Shown here: piece after piece, positions 61,129 to 64,000 of the stretch | Layout of the letters: each line of letters opens with the position of its first letter | How positions within the stretch are numbered: the first letter of the stretch is position 1 | Source: Aquisalimonas sp. 2447 | GTDB taxonomy: Bacteria > Pseudomonadota > Gammaproteobacteria > Nitrococcales > Aquisalimonadaceae | Assembly (NCBI RefSeq): GCF_012044895.1 | Contig: NZ_CP050695.1 | Span: 1,828,501 to 1,892,500 of the forward strand | Direction: 5' to 3' | DNA length: 64,000 bases | Notes under the pieces: model-generated | Database searches by the model: none | Told to the model about the DNA's origin: nothing | The model's input: the letters and a program-made list of their open reading frames with translations, nothing else | Translations under genes and position numbers: made by a program

Positions 61129-61980
61129 ATGCTGATTGTTCTGGGTGCGCTGATCGTCGTTTTCTCGGTGATCACGGGCTACGTCGCTCATGGCGGCCAG
61201 GTGGCCATTCTGTGGCAGCCCTACGAGGTGCTGATCATCGCCGGCGCTGCCTTCGGCGCGTTCATGATCTCGAACCCCGGCAAGGTCATCCGCCAGGTCT
61301 TCAAGACGGTGCCGTCCCTTTTCAAAGGCACGGTCTACAGCAAGTCCATCTACATGGACCTGCTCGCCATGCTCTACGAACTCTTCTACAAGGCCCAGCG
61401 CGAGGGGTTACTGGCCATCGAGGCGGACGTCGACGACCCGCACAACAGCGAGCTTTTCCAGAAGTATCCGAAGGTCCTGGCGCAGGAAGAAGCCATGACT
61501 TTCCTGGTGGATTACCTGCGCCTGATGGTCGGTGGCAGCATGAACCCCCACGAGCTTGAAAACCTCATGGACCTGGAGCTGGAGACCCTCCACCAGGAGG
61601 AAGAGATGCCCGCCCATGCGGTGAACAGCGTCGCCGACGCACTGCCGGGCTTCGGTATCATCGCCGCGCTTTTGGGCATCACCATCGCCATGGGGGAGAT
61701 CGACGGCCCCGTGGATCTCATTGGCGAACTGGTCGCCGCCGCCCTCATCGGTACCTTCCTGGGTATTCTCTCCGGTTACTCCTTCATCGGCCCGCTGGGC
61801 AAGGCCATGGAGCACCGGGCGCGGGAGCGGGCGAAGTTTCTCGAGATCATCAAGGTCACCATCATGGCGATTCTCAACGGGTACAAACCGGTGCTGGCGG
61901 TGGAGTTCGGTCGCAAGGTGATGTACGAGAATGAACGCCCGAGCTTCCAGGAGCTCGAGGACCACGTGAAGGGCAAGTGA
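61129..61980 (+). CDS. motA: Flagellar motor stator protein MotA
   Basis: 283 residues with four membrane helices (about 1-20, 34-52, 170-190, 200-222). The cytoplasmic loop holds the charged residues that contact FliG, and the conserved prolines are in ADALPGFGIIAALLG. The start MLIVLGALIVVFSVITGYV is typical of the MotA/LafT branch. With MotB it forms the ion channel that drives rotation. GGAG lies upstream of ATG 61129, and motB follows after 16 bases. Confidence 0.93.
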   Translation: MLIVLGALIVVFSVITGYVAHGGQVAILWQPYEVLIIAGAAFGAFMISNPGKVIRQVFKTVPSLFKGTVYSKSIYMDLLAMLYELFYKAQREGLLAIEADVDDPHNSELFQKYPKVLAQEEAMTFLVDYLRLMVGGSMNPHELENLMDLELETLHQEEEMPAHAVNSVADALPGFGIIAALLGITIAMGEIDGPVDLIGELVAAALIGTFLGILSGYSFIGPLGKAMEHRARERAKFLEIIKVTIMAILNGYKPVLAVEFGRKVMYENERPSFQELEDHVKGK

Positions 61981-61996
61981 CGCCCACCGGAGCGCC

Positions 61997-62884
61997 ATGA
62001 TGGATGACAAGACGCAGCCCATTGTCATCAAGCGCGTCAAGAAGGTGCAAGGGGGCCACCACGGCGGTTCGTGGAAGGTCGCCTTTGCGGACTTCATGAC
62101 CGCCATGTTCGCCATGTTCCTGATTCTATGGGTGGTGACCGCCATGGATGAGGAGCAACGGGCGGGCGTGGCCGGCTATTTCCGTGATCCCACCGGCTTC
62201 CAGGCCCCGGAGCGGGAGGAGGGCGCGCCTCCCGGGGAGAACCTGATTGACCTTGAAGGGGGCAGCGAAACGCCGCTGGATATGGGCGATTCGCCCCTGG
62301 CGCCCCGGGACGAGGATCTGTTTGAAGAGGCGCAGCGACGCCAGCTGGAACGCATGGAATCCTTGCAGCAGGATCTGGAGCACGCCATCGAGCGCAGCCA
62401 GGCACTGGAGCCGTTCAAGGACCAGCTGTTACTGGATATCACCCCGGAGGGGCTTCGCATCCAGTTGGTGGACCAGCGCAACCGGCCCATGTTCGATCTG
62501 GGCAGCGACGACATGCGCAACTATGCCGAGTCCATCCTCATGGAACTGGCAGACGTCATCAACGAGGTGCCGAACAAGATCAGCGTTACCGGCCACACCG
62601 ACGCGGTGGCCTTTGCCGACCCCCGGGACTACGACAACTGGGAGCTTTCCGCGGACCGTGCGAACAGTGCACGCCGCGCGTTGTTGCGGGGCGGCATCGA
62701 GCCCGGCCGGATCGCCCAGGTCACTGGGCTGGCAGATACCGTCCTGTTCGACAAGGAGGATCCGGAGAATCCGATCAATCGCCGGATCAGCATCGTAGTG
62801 CTGAACCCCGACGCCGAGCAGGCCATCTCCGACCGCGCGGATTCAAGGCGATTTACGCCGGACGACGGGCCGGACGGTGGCTGA
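61997..62884 (+). CDS. motB: Flagellar motor stator protein MotB
   Basis: 295 residues. The ion-binding aspartate is in AFADFMTAMFAMFLILWVV (single membrane helix, about 29-48). A coiled-coil-like linker (ERMESLQQDLEHAIERSQAL) and the OmpA-like peptidoglycan-binding domain (SVTGHTDAVAF, LSADRANSARRALL, INRRISIVVL) follow. Anchoring of the stator to the cell wall fits this layout. Two consecutive ATG codons (61997, 62000) can serve as start. Confidence 0.93.
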   Translation: MMDDKTQPIVIKRVKKVQGGHHGGSWKVAFADFMTAMFAMFLILWVVTAMDEEQRAGVAGYFRDPTGFQAPEREEGAPPGENLIDLEGGSETPLDMGDSPLAPRDEDLFEEAQRRQLERMESLQQDLEHAIERSQALEPFKDQLLLDITPEGLRIQLVDQRNRPMFDLGSDDMRNYAESILMELADVINEVPNKISVTGHTDAVAFADPRDYDNWELSADRANSARRALLRGGIEPGRIAQVTGLADTVLFDKEDPENPINRRISIVVLNPDAEQAISDRADSRRFTPDDGPDGG

Positions 62885-62960
62885 TCGCGGCGCTGAGCCC
62901 TGGCCTTACTTGCTGAAAGGTGAGTAGACTGCGCGCTTACACAGTCTGATCGAAACCGCC

Positions 62961-63803
62961 ATGCCTTGCCTTTTCGTGGAACAGCTCACCGTGATCGACT
63001 CCTCGCGGCTGGATCCGGTCCAGGGGCTTGTGGGCGAGAGCTGGATCGTCGATGTGGAACTCACCGGCACGCTGGACGACCAGGGGATGGTGTTCGATTT
63101 CGGCGACGTCAAGCGTGAGCTCAAGGCTGCCATCGATGACAGCGTCGATCATCGGTTGCTGGTGCCGGAGGCCACAACGCGGCTGAAGCGCGCCGATGGC
63201 TACGTCGACGTGGGCTACCGCAGCGAGCTCGGCCCCATAAGCATGAGCGGCCCGGAACACACGGTTGTCGTGGTTCCCGGCAACTCGGTGGACGCCGCCG
63301 CCGTGCGCGATTTTCTGCATCGATCCATCCGCCACCTGTTACCCGCCAACGTCACGGAACTGGGCCTGCGACTGCGTGCGGAGCGTATCGACGGCGCGTG
63401 GTACGCCTACAGCCACGGGCTGCAGGCCCACGGTGGTGCCTGTCAGCGTATCGCCCACGGGCACCGCTCCCGCATCGAAGTGTACCGCAACGGACACCGC
63501 GCAGAGGACTGGGAGACCTACTGGGCCGAGCGCTGGCGCAATGTCTATCTGGGCTCCCGGGAACACCTGGTGGACACCATGGACGTGGAAGGTATCCGCT
63601 GCCACCGGTTCGCCTACAGCGCCCGCGAGGGCGAGTTCAGTGTGACCGTCCCCGCTGCGGCCTGCGAAATCCTCGAGACCGAGAGCACCGTCGAGCAGAT
63701 CGCGGCTCACCTGCATGCAGTCATGCAGCGCCAGGAGCCGGGCAAACGTTTCAGCGTGCGTGCCTTCGAGGGGGTGGGAAAGGGCGCTCGCGCCTCGGAT
63801 TGA
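62961..63803 (+). CDS. 6-carboxytetrahydropterin-synthase-like (QueD/PTPS) protein, two-domain
   Basis: 280 residues. The second half has the PTPS signature CQRIAHGHRSRIEVYRNG with zinc-binding HGH, preceded by LRLRAERIDGAWYAYSHGLQ. The N-terminal half (FVEQLTVIDSSRLDPVQGLV, DFGDVKRELKAAIDDSVDHR) is a second, related domain whose zinc histidines are incomplete. It is longer than QueD (about 120), so the activity may differ from queuosine precursor synthesis. It lies upstream of hemN. Confidence 0.78.
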   Translation: MPCLFVEQLTVIDSSRLDPVQGLVGESWIVDVELTGTLDDQGMVFDFGDVKRELKAAIDDSVDHRLLVPEATTRLKRADGYVDVGYRSELGPISMSGPEHTVVVVPGNSVDAAAVRDFLHRSIRHLLPANVTELGLRLRAERIDGAWYAYSHGLQAHGGACQRIAHGHRSRIEVYRNGHRAEDWETYWAERWRNVYLGSREHLVDTMDVEGIRCHRFAYSAREGEFSVTVPAAACEILETESTVEQIAAHLHAVMQRQEPGKRFSVRAFEGVGKGARASD

Positions 63804-63813
63804 CCTGAATCAA
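63800..63813. promoter_or_regulatory. FNR-like box before hemN
   Basis: TTGACCTGAATCAA matches the FNR consensus TTGAT-N4-ATCAA with one mismatch. It overlaps the stop of the PTPS-like gene and lies 61 bases before the hemN ATG, about the distance expected for a class II activator site with a short leader. Oxygen-dependent control of hemN by FNR/Anr is known in relatives. Confidence 0.6.
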
Positions 63814-63874
63814 TGTGACCTGCAGCGGTTCCGCTACCGTAGGCGCATCAGGCAACCCAACAGGGACGGAATCC

Positions 63875-64000
63875 ATGGCGGACCCAGTCTTCGACCGGCC
63901 GTTGTACGAGAAATACGATGTGCCCGGCCCCCGATACACGTCCTATCCGACGGCACCGCATTTCCATGAGGAGTTCGATGCCGGGCAGTACATGGCGGTG
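63875..64000 (+). CDS. hemN: Oxygen-independent coproporphyrinogen III oxidase HemN (5' part, cut by window end)
   Basis: From ATG 63875 (MADPVFDRPLYEKYDVPGPR, then YTSYPTAPHF) the frame is open to the window end, 42 codons. The motif YDVPGPRYTSYPTAPHF is the diagnostic N terminus of HemN; the radical-SAM cysteine motif lies beyond the window. The enzyme makes protoporphyrinogen IX without oxygen. An FNR-like box stands upstream. Confidence 0.92.
   Translation, partial: MADPVFDRPLYEKYDVPGPRYTSYPTAPHFHEEFDAGQYMAV

Overview
The window looks like chromosome of a GC-rich gammaproteobacterium. HemN, MotAB, YceI, the SRAP protein and the acyl-CoA synthetases read like those of halophilic Ectothiorhodospiraceae-type bacteria, but the lineage is an inference and nothing here fixes the genus. 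There are many mobile-element scars, and the middle third (about 21.1-34.1 kb) behaves like a decayed accessory island.

Left part (1-4.9 kb): an IS21-family element (istA tail, istB) sits inside the istB 3' end of a second IS21-family element. The far end of that second element has cut off the C terminus of a sterol-desaturase/fatty-acid-hydroxylase gene. Next come an ArsR-rhodanese regulator with a perfect inverted-repeat operator, an orphan zinc anti-sigma-like protein and a methyltransferase.

Sulfur/redox operon (4.9-11.1 kb): trxA, trxB, class II glutamine amidotransferase, CMD/AhpD-like protein, MFS transporter, DsrE-like protein, a second ArsR-rhodanese protein and a cysteine desulfurase, all on the plus strand. 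The promoter carries an operator of the same form as the one before the first ArsR-rhodanese gene (TTCWATT-N4-AATWGAA), which suggests one sulfur-responsive regulon. A YceI gene follows. From 12.8 to 20.7 kb there are four consecutive c-di-GMP genes (PAS/GAF-GGDEF-EAL, PAS-GGDEF, REC-PAS-GGDEF, and a membrane PAS-GGDEF-EAL with a degenerate GGDEF).

Accessory island (21.1-34.1 kb): the most unusual content is an AT-rich non-coding module present three times (A 21.7-22.25 kb, B 28.6-29.0 kb, C 32.9-33.3 kb). Each copy has a conserved leader, four or five long hairpins at 111-120 nt spacing, an A-rich/TTA box 47-50 nt after each hairpin centre, a GC-topped last hairpin, and a final hairpin that overlaps the Shine-Dalgarno of a following gene. 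That gene is intact only in copy A. It resembles the MobI conjugative-transfer family and overlaps a membrane PH-domain gene. In B and C only its first codons survive. The module may be an origin-of-transfer-like element, a structured RNA, or something not yet described. An iscB N-terminal remnant abuts copy A. The rest of the island holds a DUF2306/PadR pair, SRAP (with a second, truncated SRAP after copy C), an outer-membrane protein, a frameshifted serine hydrolase, an AadA-like nucleotidyltransferase with an early stop, an acyl-CoA synthetase and an Fe-type alcohol dehydrogenase.

Right part: an MDR reductase; a large gene with homing-endonuclease-type repeats split by an IS1595 element with a clean 8-bp target duplication; an ADP-ribosylglycohydrolase / dual-specificity phosphatase / Xre-MbcA antitoxin-like operon; AlaX and an aldo-keto reductase; a deleted umuDC remnant; an MFS transporter; and a lipid-modification group (desaturase, cyclopropane synthase, geranylgeranyl-reductase-like oxidoreductase). 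From about 54 kb the content looks like core genome: acyl-CoA synthetase, membrane diguanylate cyclase, histidine phosphatase, ABC binding protein, HDOD protein, motA-motB, a QueD-like protein and the start of hemN behind an FNR-like box. No rRNA, tRNA or CRISPR array was seen.
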